Below, piece by piece: positions 19,317 through 27,726 of a DNA stretch of 64,000 nucleotides (positions are counted from its first letter, which is position 1; every line of letters begins with the position of its first letter). The stretch spans positions 124,001-188,000 of the forward strand of contig JAXMBK010000005.1 in NCBI GenBank assembly GCA_046349935.1, in the 5' to 3' direction. Below the pieces are notes generated by a model. It was given only the letters and a program-made list of their open reading frames with translations. It was not told where the DNA came from and did no database searches. The translations under genes were made by a program, and so were the position numbers. This DNA comes from CAIXSC01 sp046349935. Lineage in GTDB: Bacteria > Planctomycetota > Planctomycetia > Pirellulales > Pirellulaceae.

Positions 19317-20894
19317 TTAATCGAGGAACCCGACCAGCTCTTGGCTGCGGCTAGGTTGTTGCAGCTTGCGCACCGCCTTGGCTTCGATTTGGCGGATGCG
19401 TTCGCGCGTAACCTTGAAGATGTGGCCGACTTCTTCCAGCGTGTAGCTGTAGCCGTCGCCCAATCCGTACCGCAGTTTGATGATCTCGCGTTCTCGGTAG
19501 CTCAGCGACTTCAGCACCTTGTTGATGCGCGAGCGGAGCATTTCCTGCGATGCGCCGGTGGCGGGGCTTTCGGCCGTGCCATCCGGGAGCAGATCGCCGA
19601 AGTGACTGTCTTCGCTGTTGCCGACCGGCCGATCGAGGCTGATCGGGTAGCGGCTCATCGCCAGCACGCGTCGCGCTTCGTCGACGGTGGTTTTGGCGCG
19701 GCGAGCGACTTCTTCGATCGACGGTTCGCGTCCCAGCTCCTGGAGCAACTGTCGCGACACATTCCGCACTCGCGACATGGTCTCGACCATGTGCACGGGG
19801 ATGCGAATGGTGCGGCTTTGGTCGGCGACGGCGCGAGTGATCGCTTGGCGAATCCACCACGTGGCGTAAGTGCAGAACTTGAAGCCGCGGCGATACTCGA
19901 ATTTATCCACCGCACGCATCAAGCCGGCATTCCCTTCCTGGATCAAGTCCAGGAAGCTGAGCCCGCGATTGCGATACTTCTTGGCGATCGACACGACCAA
20001 CCGCAAGTTGCCTTCCGACAGCTCGCGCTTCGCCTGCTGATACTCCGAGTAGACGCGCTTCAGGTACGACACGCGATTCCGCAGGCTCGTCGGCGTCTCT
20101 TGGCAGGCCACCAAGATCATCCGGTACTCGCCCAACCACTGTTCGCGGTTTTCCGCCGAGTGCTTGTCAGTCTTCGACGCGGCGATCTTCGTCTTCAGCT
20201 CGTCTACGCGGCGGCTGAAGTCGTCGAGCGTCTTGATCATTTGTTCGATGCGCTGGGTGCGCAAGCCGAGCTCTTCGACGAGCCGGACGGCTTTGCGGCG
20301 GCGGCGGCCGAGTCGTTGCCAAGCTTGCTCGCGGCGCGGCGGCGCTTCGGACTTGCTGAGCGCCATCAGGTAATCGCGTCGGTTGCGCTTGAGGAGCACG
20401 TCGAGGGTCCGCAGGTTGTGCGGGAGCCGCCCGAGGATCTGGTCCTTTTCCAAGCGATCGGTGACCGACACCTGCACTGTCCGATCGAAGGGGAGTTCCC
20501 CCTTATGGACGCGCTTGAGCACCTTGTAGGCCGCTTGAATGACGTAGTCGCATTCCAGCAGCTTCGATCGGAAGCGACGGCGAGTCACCTCGATCTTCTT
20601 GGCCAGATGGATTTCCTGCTGCCGAGTGAGCAGCGGGATTTCGCCCATCTGAGTCAGATACATTCGCACCGGATCGTCCGACCACGATTCGTTGTCGTCC
20701 AACCCAGCCAACAGGTCTCCGTCCTCGTCTACCTTTACCGCGACATCCTGGTCCACGGGGCCGTCCACCGGCTCGAGTTCATCGTCGACTTCCTCGACCT
20801 CCACCTCGGCCAGCGGCTGCATGGCAAAGCCATCTTCCTCTTCCGGCGTGCGCGTCGAGTCGTCTTCGAATTCTTCAAGAAGTGCGTCGTACAA
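19317..20894 (-). CDS. rpoD: RNA polymerase sigma-70 factor, RpoD/SigA type
   Basis: A 525-residue primary-type sigma factor. The N-terminal 70 residues are very acidic. Region 1.2 begins DDPVRMYLTQMGEIPLLTRQ. A basic, helical stretch of about 200 residues lies between regions 1.2 and 2. Region 2 includes LSFLDLIQEGNAGLMRAVDK and FKFCTYATWWIRQAITRA, the -10 recognition and melting helix. Region 4 ends LEEVGHIFKVTRERIRQIEA, the -35 binding helix. The start is taken as TTG at 20894 because AGGAG (20903-20907) lies 8 bases upstream and the acidic N-terminus begins there (LYDALLEEFEDD); the open frame to 21113 has no family-like sequence. Whether this is the only RpoD of the cell cannot be told here. 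A strong terminator follows. Confidence 0.92.
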   Translation of the reverse strand: MYDALLEEFEDDSTRTPEEEDGFAMQPLAEVEVEEVDDELEPVDGPVDQDVAVKVDEDGDLLAGLDDNESWSDDPVRMYLTQMGEIPLLTRQQEIHLAKKIEVTRRRFRSKLLECDYVIQAAYKVLKRVHKGELPFDRTVQVSVTDRLEKDQILGRLPHNLRTLDVLLKRNRRDYLMALSKSEAPPRREQAWQRLGRRRRKAVRLVEELGLRTQRIEQMIKTLDDFSRRVDELKTKIAASKTDKHSAENREQWLGEYRMILVACQETPTSLRNRVSYLKRVYSEYQQAKRELSEGNLRLVVSIAKKYRNRGLSFLDLIQEGNAGLMRAVDKFEYRRGFKFCTYATWWIRQAITRAVADQSRTIRIPVHMVETMSRVRNVSRQLLQELGREPSIEEVARRAKTTVDEARRVLAMSRYPISLDRPVGNSEDSHFGDLLPDGTAESPATGASQEMLRSRINKVLKSLSYREREIIKLRYGLGDGYSYTLEEVGHIFKVTRERIRQIEAKAVRKLQQPSRSQELVGFLD

Positions 20895-21523
20895 ACTTAG
20901 TACTCCTACACCAAGTTGACCCAGCCGCCCGCCAACGTCTCGTCGGGGCCGCCAAGTGTCCCTGTTAGCCAGTATTCCTGTAAACCAAATCTTCCCGCTA
21001 CTGCCATCTGCCAGCTTCGGCCGCCGAATCACCATGGGGAGAAACAGCGCCTTCGACTCGTGCCGATCGTGTGAAACCAGTCTGTCCGCGAACAACGTAA
21101 CTTTACCATTCAATCGCGAGTTGTCCCCAGCTCGCGTTCATTTGGTAAAGAATTGCAGCTAGCGAATTTGGTCAGGCTGGAGAATAACACGCCGCAAACC
21201 GCGAAACAAGCTTTCGGGTCGCATCCTCCTGATGAGCAACGTCCAACATTTCGAGACGCGCGAGGCGAGATTCACTCACGAGTCATTCTAGCGCTGGGGA
21301 GGGGGGAGTCCAGACTTTTTGAAGACAAAATTTTCGCGTCGTCGCGGTGGCTCTCCACACGCAATTTCGCACAGCGCTCTTGCCCAACTTGCCCCGATTT
21401 TCGGCTCGGTTTAGCATTACTCCCACGCAAGTCGAAGCTCGGCTTGCTCCCCTTTCTCAACGCACGCGGTGCGCGCTTCCGCTCGCCGGTGTCCGCAAGA
21501 GTGTCAGTAGGAGTCGAAGGTAC
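20895..21523. other. Gene-free region between sigma factor and SDR genes
   Basis: This 629-base divergent region is less GC-rich than its surroundings and has no ORF with family-like sequence. It should hold the promoters of both flanking genes. The one clear structure is the palindrome at 21101-21150; I could not place convincing -35/-10 boxes. Confidence 0.6.
21101..21150. repeat. Long imperfect palindrome upstream of the sigma factor gene
   Basis: Two 20-base arms (21101-21120 and 21131-21150) match at about 15 of 20 positions around a 10-base centre. Outer halves CTTTACCA/TGGTAAAG and inner halves CGCGAG/CTCGCG are perfect. It is about 210 bases upstream of the sigma factor start. Confidence 0.55.
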
Positions 21524-22321
21524 ATGGCGAGCGAGGATCTGCACGGCAAGGTTGCTCTGGTCACGGGGGCGAGTCTCGGCATCGGACGTTCCACTGCTAT
21601 CGCCCTTGGTCGGGCCGGCGCTAAAGTCGCCGTCAACTACCGCTCACATCCCGAACAGGCTGAGGAAGTGGTCCAGGCGATCCAGGCCGCAGGTGGAGAA
21701 GCGATTAAACTTCAGGCCGACGTCGCCGACTTGGCGGCCGTCGAAAAGTTGGTCGCCGACACGGTCGCGCGCTTCGGTCGACTTGACGTGGCCGTCAGCA
21801 ATGCGGCTTATAGCGACCGCGAGATTTTTCATCAGGCCGATATGGCCGGCTTTCGCCGCACCGTCGACGTCACGATGTGGGGCGCGTTCTACCTCATGCG
21901 CGCCGCGACTCAGCAAATGATCGCCCAGGGAGGCGGCGGAGCGATCGTGATCGTCAGTTCGCCGCACGCCTTCATTCCCGCGCCGCGCGCGATGGCCTAC
22001 AACATGTCCAAGGCCGCCATCGAACACGCCGCGCGCACTGCCGCCATCGAGGTCGCCGAGCATCGGATTCGCATCAACGTCATCCAGCCCGGTTGGACCG
22101 ACACGCCTGGCGAACGCAAGTTCGCCAGCGAAGACACGCTCCAACGAGCCGGCGCCAAAATTCCCCTCGGACGACTCGGCACCCCCGACGAAATCGCCGA
22201 GGGAATCGTGTTCCTCTGCGACCCCCGTCACTCTTACATGACCGGCGCCACGCTGCTCATCGACGGCGGCATCAGCCTCCCCTGGTGGGCCAACCGCGGC
22301 TCGGCCGCTCCCGGCGACTAA
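21524..22321 (+). CDS. Short-chain dehydrogenase/reductase (SDR)
   Basis: A 265-residue classical SDR, an NAD(P)-dependent oxidoreductase. The Rossmann glycine motif is TGASLGIG near residues 14-21. NAAYS replaces the usual NNAG. The active-site serine lies in IVIVSSPHAF and the Tyr-Lys pair in AYNMSKAAIEHAART. RINVIQPGWTDTPGE and the C-terminal GATLLIDGGISL are typical of the glucose/3-oxoacyl-type branch; the substrate cannot be told. The ATG at 21524 follows AGGAGTCGAAGG. The small membrane protein gene begins 10 bases after the stop, suggesting co-transcription. Confidence 0.9.
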   Translation: MASEDLHGKVALVTGASLGIGRSTAIALGRAGAKVAVNYRSHPEQAEEVVQAIQAAGGEAIKLQADVADLAAVEKLVADTVARFGRLDVAVSNAAYSDREIFHQADMAGFRRTVDVTMWGAFYLMRAATQQMIAQGGGGAIVIVSSPHAFIPAPRAMAYNMSKAAIEHAARTAAIEVAEHRIRINVIQPGWTDTPGERKFASEDTLQRAGAKIPLGRLGTPDEIAEGIVFLCDPRHSYMTGATLLIDGGISLPWWANRGSAAPGD

Positions 22322-22331
22322 CGGACTTTCC

Positions 22332-22874
22332 ATGAGCAATCGGTTTCAGCTTACTTGCGAGTGCGGCGCCGCCTACGGAGTGACTCCCGGACAGGCGGGC
22401 CAAGAACTCGCTTGCACGTGCGGTCGCACGCTCGCCGTCCCCCTCTTGCGCGAATTGCGCAGCTTGCCGCCGTACCACGACGACGCAACAGCAAGTCGCC
22501 GCGCCGACGCGTCCGCCGCGCCCGCCCGCTCCCCGCTGCTCTTCGCTTGCATCCTCGTCACCGTCCTCGCCCTGCTCTGCACGGCCGCCCTCGCGCTGGC
22601 CCGCTCCCGCATCGACGTCAGTTGGTCGATCGAAGGGCAACGCAGCTACGACGCCGTCTTGATCGACGGTTTGGGGCCCGACGAGCTCTACAATGCTTGG
22701 CACGATTTGCAGCACGAAGGTCTTGGCGAAAAGCGCCCCGACTCCTATATGCTCAATCACGAACTGCATGCTCGCACCAGCCGACTCCTCCATTGGTCCC
22801 TGATCGCCTCGGCCGTCTTCGGCGGCCTCTCCGTGGCGGTCGGACTGGCGGGGAGACGCGGTTCGGGGAGCTAG
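22332..22874 (+). CDS. Small membrane protein with zinc-ribbon-like N-terminus
   Basis: A 180-residue protein I do not recognise. The N-terminus FQLTCECGAAYGVTPGQAGQ followed by ACTCG resembles the short Cys-X-Cys zinc ribbons that planctomycetes put in front of many membrane proteins. Two membrane segments follow, SPLLFACILVTVLALLCTAAL and LLHWSLIASAVFGGLSVAVG, with a soluble loop of about 75 residues between them that contains GPDELYNAWHDLQHEGLGEK. It is 10 bases downstream of the SDR gene. No function can be assigned. Confidence 0.7.
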   Translation: MSNRFQLTCECGAAYGVTPGQAGQELACTCGRTLAVPLLRELRSLPPYHDDATASRRADASAAPARSPLLFACILVTVLALLCTAALALARSRIDVSWSIEGQRSYDAVLIDGLGPDELYNAWHDLQHEGLGEKRPDSYMLNHELHARTSRLLHWSLIASAVFGGLSVAVGLAGRRGSGS

Positions 22875-23027
22875 GCAGGGTTGGAGAGGATACGTAAAAT
22901 GTTCGGGCGCGTGCACCGCTCAGTAGTCTTCGGCTGCACGTCCGTCCGACAGAACTCGTTATTCGTCCCGCCCTCAGCAATCATCCGACGTTCCTGAATC
23001 CCGTTTCGCGCAAGGAGTATCGACTCA

Positions 23028-23306
23028 ATGGCTCACGTCGTCGCCCAGCCGTGCTTTGGCTGCAAGTACACGGACTGCGTTGTGGTGTGCCCCGTTCAGT
23101 GCTTCTACGAAGGCGAGCAGATGGTGTACATCCACCCGGATGAATGCATCGACTGCGAAGCCTGCGTGCCGGAATGCCCGGTCGAAGCCATCTTCCACGA
23201 AGACAACCTCCCGGAAGATTGGAAGCCCTTCAAGGAACTCAACGCCGAATTGGCGCCGGGGCTCCCCGTCATCACCGAAAAGAAAGATCCGCTCTGCGGC
23301 GAATAA
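23028..23306 (+). CDS. fdxA: 7Fe-8S ferredoxin, FdxA type
   Basis: A 92-residue cytosolic electron carrier with one [3Fe-4S] and one [4Fe-4S] cluster. The first set of cysteines is C9, C17 and C21 in QPCFGCKYTDCVVVCPVQCF. The second is C40, C43, C46 and C50 in DECIDCEACVPECPVEAI. The C-terminal extension EDNLPEDWKPFKELNAEL is typical of FdxA. C12 and C25 are additional. The ATG at 23028 follows AAGGAG about 12 bases upstream. It stands alone, so the redox partner is not indicated. Confidence 0.92.
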   Translation: MAHVVAQPCFGCKYTDCVVVCPVQCFYEGEQMVYIHPDECIDCEACVPECPVEAIFHEDNLPEDWKPFKELNAELAPGLPVITEKKDPLCGE

Positions 23307-23350
23307 GTTCGCTCGCGCTCCGCGCATCTCGACGACCAATTCTGCTGCCG

Positions 23351-23382
23351 CCCTTCTCCCTGATTGGTTCGAGGGAGAAGGG
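23351..23382. terminator. Hairpin after ferredoxin gene
   Basis: CCCTTCTCCCT (23351-23361) and AGGGAGAAGGG (23372-23382) form an 11-bp stem between convergent genes. There is no T tract. The arm sequence resembles the hairpin after glnE (4137-4163). Confidence 0.45.
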
Positions 23383-23398
23383 GCGTCCCGAGTCGTCC

Positions 23399-23446
23399 GC
23401 TGTCTTGCGTCGCCGCTGTCTTGCGTCGCCGCTGTCTTGCGTCGCC
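23399..23446. repeat. Three tandem 16-bp units
   Basis: GCTGTCTTGCGTCGCC occurs three times without change at 23399, 23415 and 23431, in the short intergenic stretch between the ferredoxin and a DUF1501 gene. Confidence 0.9.
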
Positions 23447-23500
23447 GCCCTCTCAGGACGCCGCACACTCAAAAAGCTGTATTTTCCAGGCGTGCGTTCC

Positions 23501-24928
23501 CTACACGCATAGCTCGCGAATGACATGGCCGGGACGCACAAAGTGCGGCCGACCGCTCATGTCGTCCACCGCCTGCCCCTCCGGCACGCCCAGCAAATGA
23601 TAGACGGTGGCGATCAGGTCGGCGGGCGAAACCGGATCGGCTGCCGGAAACGCGGCGTGTTTGTCCGACCTGCCATAGACGGTCCCGCCGCGCACTCCGC
23701 CGCCCGCCAGCACCGACGTGAAGCACCCTGGCCAATGATCGCGGCCGTCGCGCCCCGCCCCTGCGTCGCTGTTGACTTGCCCGATCTTCGGCGTCCGGCC
23801 GAATTCACCCGTCCAGACCACCAGCGTTTCGTCGAGCATCCCGCGGTCCGAGAGGTCGTCCAAGAGCGCCGTGAACGCCTGATCGGCGACCGGCATCAGC
23901 CGCTCCTTCAAGTCCACAAAGTTGCGACTGTGCGTGTCCCAGTAGACGCTGACATTCTTGATGCCGTCGTTCGGCCAAAACACCGTCACCAACGGGACGC
24001 CGCGCTCCACCAGCCGCCTGGCTTGCAGCACCGATTGGCCGTGCGGATTCAGTCCATAACGTTCGCGCAGCGCCAGCGGCTCTTCGTCCAGTTGGAAGGC
24101 GCGCCGTTCGTCGGTCGCACCCGCCAGCAATTCGAATGCACGCTGCCGGTTCGCGTCGTGCGCCTTCACCTGCGGGCTGACGGTCGCGAGTTGGTCGTCC
24201 AGCGCCTGGCGCAACCGCCGTCGCCCATCAAGCCGCTCGGCGGGCAAGTCGAGCCGCGCGGCTAGCTCGCCGACGCGATACGTCGGTCGACTGGGATCGC
24301 TATCGATCGTCATGGGGTCGTAGAGCGGGCCGAGCCATCCGGCGAACTGACCTTGGCTTTGTTCGACGAAGCGCGGCACGTCGTTCTCGAGCTTCGGGCG
24401 CATCGAGATAAACGGAGGGAGCGCGCCGCGGCCCCGACCGAGCCGTGCGAGGACCGAACCCAGATGCGGCCACTGCATCCGAATGTCGGAAGTCGGCGGC
24501 GGCGGCATGCCGGTCAACAGGAAGTGCGTCGAGACGGTATGGTCGGCGTTGTTATGCGTCACCGAACGGACTTGGCACAGCTTGTCCATGCGCTGTGCGA
24601 TGCGCGGAAAGTGCTCGCAGACGTGCACTCCGGGCACGTTGGTCGCAATCGGTTGGAACTCCCCGCGCACTTCCGCGGGCGCGGCGGGCTTCATGTCCCA
24701 CGTATCTTGATGCGCCGGTCCGCCCCACATGAAGAGCAGGATGCAGGCCTTCGCGCGACCAAATCCTTCGGCAGACACGGGCGCCGCCGCGGCCGTGCGC
24801 CCCGCCAGCAGTTCGGGCAACGTCAGTCCAAATAAGCTCAACCCGCCCGCGCTCAGCACGTCGCGACGACGCCACAGCGGTCCCAAGCGGCGCTGCACAT
24901 CGCGGGAAGGCGTTCGATCGTCAGGCAT
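23501..24928 (-). CDS. DUF1501 family protein (copy 2)
   Basis: A 475-residue DUF1501 protein. The twin-arginine-like leader is LWRRRDVLSAGGLSLFGLTL. Core marks are CILLFMWGGPAHQDTWDMKP, VHVCEHFPRIAQRMDKLCQV and LVVWTGEFGRTPKIGQVNSD with GRDGRDHWPG. The ATG at 24928 overlaps the last 8 bases of the membrane protein gene upstream, so translation is probably coupled. This is the only DUF1501 copy in the window joined to a DUF1499/membrane-protein pair instead of a PSCyt gene. Confidence 0.88.
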   Translation of the reverse strand: MPDDRTPSRDVQRRLGPLWRRRDVLSAGGLSLFGLTLPELLAGRTAAAAPVSAEGFGRAKACILLFMWGGPAHQDTWDMKPAAPAEVRGEFQPIATNVPGVHVCEHFPRIAQRMDKLCQVRSVTHNNADHTVSTHFLLTGMPPPPTSDIRMQWPHLGSVLARLGRGRGALPPFISMRPKLENDVPRFVEQSQGQFAGWLGPLYDPMTIDSDPSRPTYRVGELAARLDLPAERLDGRRRLRQALDDQLATVSPQVKAHDANRQRAFELLAGATDERRAFQLDEEPLALRERYGLNPHGQSVLQARRLVERGVPLVTVFWPNDGIKNVSVYWDTHSRNFVDLKERLMPVADQAFTALLDDLSDRGMLDETLVVWTGEFGRTPKIGQVNSDAGAGRDGRDHWPGCFTSVLAGGGVRGGTVYGRSDKHAAFPAADPVSPADLIATVYHLLGVPEGQAVDDMSGRPHFVRPGHVIRELCV

Positions 24929-25619
24929 CGCTGGAGCTCCCCATCGTGACGGCGTCGAGCGGATGGGGGGCGAGCAACTTGGCGAGTGCCGCGCTGCCGA
25001 GGTCGTTGGCCGACGTCGGCCCCAACACGACCCACCGCGATAACCGACGCAGACCGTATCCCAACACGGGCAACAGCGACATGCCGATGCCGGCCGAGAT
25101 CGGTCCCAGATTCAACCGCTCGATGCCGTACTCGATCTGCACGCGATATTCCAGCGAGAAGGAGACGCCGGTCGACGTGACGACGGCGGCGACCAGCAGC
25201 AGGGTCGCCGTCATCATCAGCGCCAGCGTGATCGGCAAGAGAAACAAGACGAAGACGGCGCGACGCGGCGGGTGAGTCACTCCAGCGCGCGACATGAAAC
25301 TTACGCCGCCGGCCCACATGGCCGTCACGGCCGTCAGCAGGAAGCCCAACACCAACGTGAAAAACCACAGATGCTTCACCCCCACGAACTCGACGCAGTA
25401 CGCCAAGGCCAACTGCACTTGCACCAGCAGCCATAGAAAGTCGCTGAGTTGAAAGCGCGTCGGAGCTCGCAGTCGTCCGGCCGCTCGATTGATGGGCCCC
25501 AGCACGACCAGACCGATGAGCGTCGGGACGCCGATGGCAATGGCGAACAGCACCAGCACGCCGACGATCGGTCCGACCGCCGACAAAACCGCGCCGAATC
25601 GTTCGAGCTTTTGCATCAT
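24921..25619 (-). CDS. Polytopic membrane protein of unknown function
   Basis: A 232-residue protein with about five or six membrane segments, among them AVGPIVGVLVLFAIAIGVPT, FFTLVLGFLLTAVTAMWAGG and ITLALMMTATLLLVAAVVTS. I do not recognise the family. The ATG at 25619 is chosen because GGGGAGG (25628-25634) lies 8 bases upstream; an upstream in-frame start would add a non-hydrophobic, low-quality stretch. Its stop overlaps the start of the DUF1501 gene by 8 bases, and the DUF1499 gene ends 112 bases upstream on the same strand. Confidence 0.75.
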   Translation of the reverse strand: MMQKLERFGAVLSAVGPIVGVLVLFAIAIGVPTLIGLVVLGPINRAAGRLRAPTRFQLSDFLWLLVQVQLALAYCVEFVGVKHLWFFTLVLGFLLTAVTAMWAGGVSFMSRAGVTHPPRRAVFVLFLLPITLALMMTATLLLVAAVVTSTGVSFSLEYRVQIEYGIERLNLGPISAGIGMSLLPVLGYGLRRLSRWVVLGPTSANDLGSAALAKLLAPHPLDAVTMGSSSDA

Positions 25620-25731
25620 CCGTTCCGCCTCCCCATACGCTCCCGCGCCTGCCGCCGCGTTCGTCGCCGACAGCTCGCGTCTGCCAGAGGACGCGGCGCT
25701 GAGTCGGCCGCAACGGAAGCTTGAAGGGCGA

Positions 25732-26196
25732 TTATGATCGGCCTGCGCGGACCTTGTCGAGCAGCTCGCGGAGGTTCCGCGGGTTCTGGCCCAGGTCCCC
25801 CTTCCCCACTCGCGACTGGCTGCTGGCACTCAACTCGGTTTCGCCTTCGACGCGACGAATCGTCGCGCGGACGTCGTCGACGAAACGCCACAGCGGGGTG
25901 GTGCGCGTTAAATGCAGCTCGATCGCTTCGCCGTTCTCCTGACGCTCGACCAATTGCCACCCGCGCAGTTCGCCTGCCGCCGCGACGACTCGATCGGCCA
26001 GCTCCGCGGGGGACTCGCGGGAACGGAATGGCTGCAGTCGCGGGTCGGCATGGTCGGCCCGCGTCTCGGCGCGATTCTGCGACAAATCGCGACTCCAATC
26101 CTCCACGGTCGTCGCCAGGACGGCGGCGAACAGCAGAATGATTCCGACAACCAGGGCGGCGGGAAGCCAAAGGAGCATGCGGCGTCGAGTATTCAT
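25732..26196 (-). CDS. DUF1499 family protein, membrane anchored
   Basis: A 154-residue protein with an N-terminal anchor, LLWLPAALVVGIILLFAAVL, and one DUF1499 domain. Domain marks are HLTRTTPLWRFVDDVRATIR and, at the end, SASSQSRVGKGDLGQNPRNL with RELL, which match the SRVGxxDxGxNxxRI box of the family. DUF1499 proteins are small exported proteins of unknown function. It is probably the first gene of a minus-strand unit with the membrane protein and DUF1501 copy 2, and diverges from rarA. Confidence 0.75.
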   Translation of the reverse strand: MNTRRRMLLWLPAALVVGIILLFAAVLATTVEDWSRDLSQNRAETRADHADPRLQPFRSRESPAELADRVVAAAGELRGWQLVERQENGEAIELHLTRTTPLWRFVDDVRATIRRVEGETELSASSQSRVGKGDLGQNPRNLRELLDKVRAGRS

Positions 26197-26258
26197 AAGA
26201 GAGGCGGCGGGAGTGGAGTCATTGTGCGAGCCACGTCGCTTTGCTTCAATAATCCAGC

Positions 26259-26264
26259 ATTATA
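26259..26264 (-). promoter_or_regulatory. Possible -10 box for the DUF1499 gene
   Basis: A perfect TATAAT on the minus strand, 63 bases upstream of the DUF1499 start in the divergent region. No good -35 box is found at 16-18 bases, so the call is weak. Confidence 0.25.
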
Positions 26265-26357
26265 GGGGTGCTTCGCGCAGCGGCCAGCGGAACCGGGCGG
26301 CTCGGGAAGTCATTGGTTCGTGGTTCCTTCGCACGACGCGCCGTCGTGAATCGCCCC

Positions 26358-27668
26358 ATGTCATCGCTGTTTGAACAATCCGAAGCGGCCAACCTGCGCC
26401 GTGCACAGCCTCTCGCCGCTCGCATGCGGCCCGTCAAGTTAGACGAGTTCGTCGGACAGCAGCACTTTTTGGGCCCCGGCAAACTGCTGCGGCGGTTGCT
26501 GAAGGCCGATCGCCTGGCGTCGGTCCTCTTCTACGGTCCGCCCGGCACCGGCAAGACGACGCTCGCGCGGCTGCTCGCGACCGAAAGCCGTCGCAAATTT
26601 CGGTCGCTGAACGCCGTTACCAGCGGCGTCAAGGAACTGCGCGAGGTTCTGGAGGCGGCGCGCAACGAGGTCGCCACGGGCGGGCCGCGGACGTTGCTGT
26701 TCGTCGACGAGATCCATCGCTTCAACAAAGCACAGCAAGACGCGCTGTTGCCCGACGTTGAAGAAGGGGTGGTGACGCTGGTGGGCGCCACGACTTCGAA
26801 TCCCTTCTTTGCGGTCAACAGCGCGCTCGTCAGCCGCAGTCAGGTGTTCCAGTTCGAGCCGCTGTCGCCGGACGACATCAAGTCGCTGTTGCGCCGCGCC
26901 GCCGCCGACCGCGCGCGCGGACTCGGCGCCCACGCCGTCAACCTCCATGAAGACGCACTCGACTTCATCGCCGCCGTGTGCGACGGCGACGCGCGCCGAG
27001 CCCTTACGACGCTGGAGATCGGCGTGCTCTCCAGCGAACAACGGCCCGTCGAGTTTACTCGGCAGTTGGCCGAAGAATCGGTGCAGAAGAAGGCTGTGCA
27101 GTACGACCCGACGGGCGACGAGCACTACGACTGCGCCAGTGCGCTGATCAAGAGCATCCGCGGCAGCGATCCCGACGCGTCGCTGTACTGGTTGGCGCGC
27201 ATGTTGGAGGCCGGCGAGGAGATTCGTTTTCTCTGCCGACGGTTGGTGATCCTGGCCAGCGAAGACGTTGGAAACGCCGACCCGCAAGCGTTGACGCTCG
27301 CCGTGTCGGCCATGCAGGCCTGCGAGTTCATCGGCCTCCCCGAAGCGCAGCTCACCCTCTCGCAAGCCGTGATCTACCTCGCGTGCGCGCCCAAGTCGAA
27401 CGCCGCGACGACGGCCATTTCGGAAGCACGACAAGAGGTGCGAACGGGGCGCATCGTCCCGGTGCCCCGCCATCTCCGCGACTCCCATTACCGCGGCGCC
27501 GACCAGTTGGGCCATGGCGTCGACTATCAGTACGCTCACGACAGCCCCGACGGCATCGTCGCCCAGGATTATCTGGGCGTCGACCGCACGTTCTACCGCC
27601 CCGTCGACCGCGGCTTCGAAGCCGAGCTAGCCAAGCGGCTTGAGAAGATCCGAGCCCGGTTGAAATAG
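26358..27668 (+). CDS. rarA: Replication-associated recombination protein RarA (MgsA)
   Basis: A 436-residue AAA+ ATPase that acts at stalled replication forks; E. coli RarA has 447 residues. Walker A is GPPGTGKTTLA, Walker B LLFVDEIHRFNKAQQDALLP, and sensor 1 LVGATTSNPFFAVNSALVSR. The tetramerisation and C-terminal region is present, including SLYWLARMLEAGEEIRFLCR, EDVGNADPQAL, and AQDYLGVDRTFYRPVDRGFE at the end. The ATG at 26358 gives the usual family start MSSLFEQSEAANLRRAQPLA. It converges with the AsmA-like gene; a hairpin lies between them. Confidence 0.95.
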   Translation: MSSLFEQSEAANLRRAQPLAARMRPVKLDEFVGQQHFLGPGKLLRRLLKADRLASVLFYGPPGTGKTTLARLLATESRRKFRSLNAVTSGVKELREVLEAARNEVATGGPRTLLFVDEIHRFNKAQQDALLPDVEEGVVTLVGATTSNPFFAVNSALVSRSQVFQFEPLSPDDIKSLLRRAAADRARGLGAHAVNLHEDALDFIAAVCDGDARRALTTLEIGVLSSEQRPVEFTRQLAEESVQKKAVQYDPTGDEHYDCASALIKSIRGSDPDASLYWLARMLEAGEEIRFLCRRLVILASEDVGNADPQALTLAVSAMQACEFIGLPEAQLTLSQAVIYLACAPKSNAATTAISEARQEVRTGRIVPVPRHLRDSHYRGADQLGHGVDYQYAHDSPDGIVAQDYLGVDRTFYRPVDRGFEAELAKRLEKIRARLK

Positions 27669-27673
27669 TCGTG

Positions 27674-27690
27674 GTTCGCTTCGCGAACCA
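27674..27690. terminator. Hairpin between rarA and AsmA-like gene
   Basis: GGTTCGC (27674-27680) and GCGAACC (27684-27690) with loop TTC. GCGAACCAACGC is repeated a few bases further on. It could terminate either convergent gene, but no T tract follows. Confidence 0.4.
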
Positions 27691-27726
27691 ACGCTCCGCG
27701 AACCAACGCACCCCTACCCTTGCACA

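Noticed and set aside
20895..21113. N-terminal extension of the sigma factor
   Set aside because: An ATG at 21113 gives 73 more residues with no family character, and no ribosome site is near it; the TTG at 20894 has AGGAG at 8 bases.
23399..23446. CRISPR-like array
   Set aside because: The units are directly adjacent with no spacers, and there are no cas genes; the same holds for 9572-9628 and 56161-56242.
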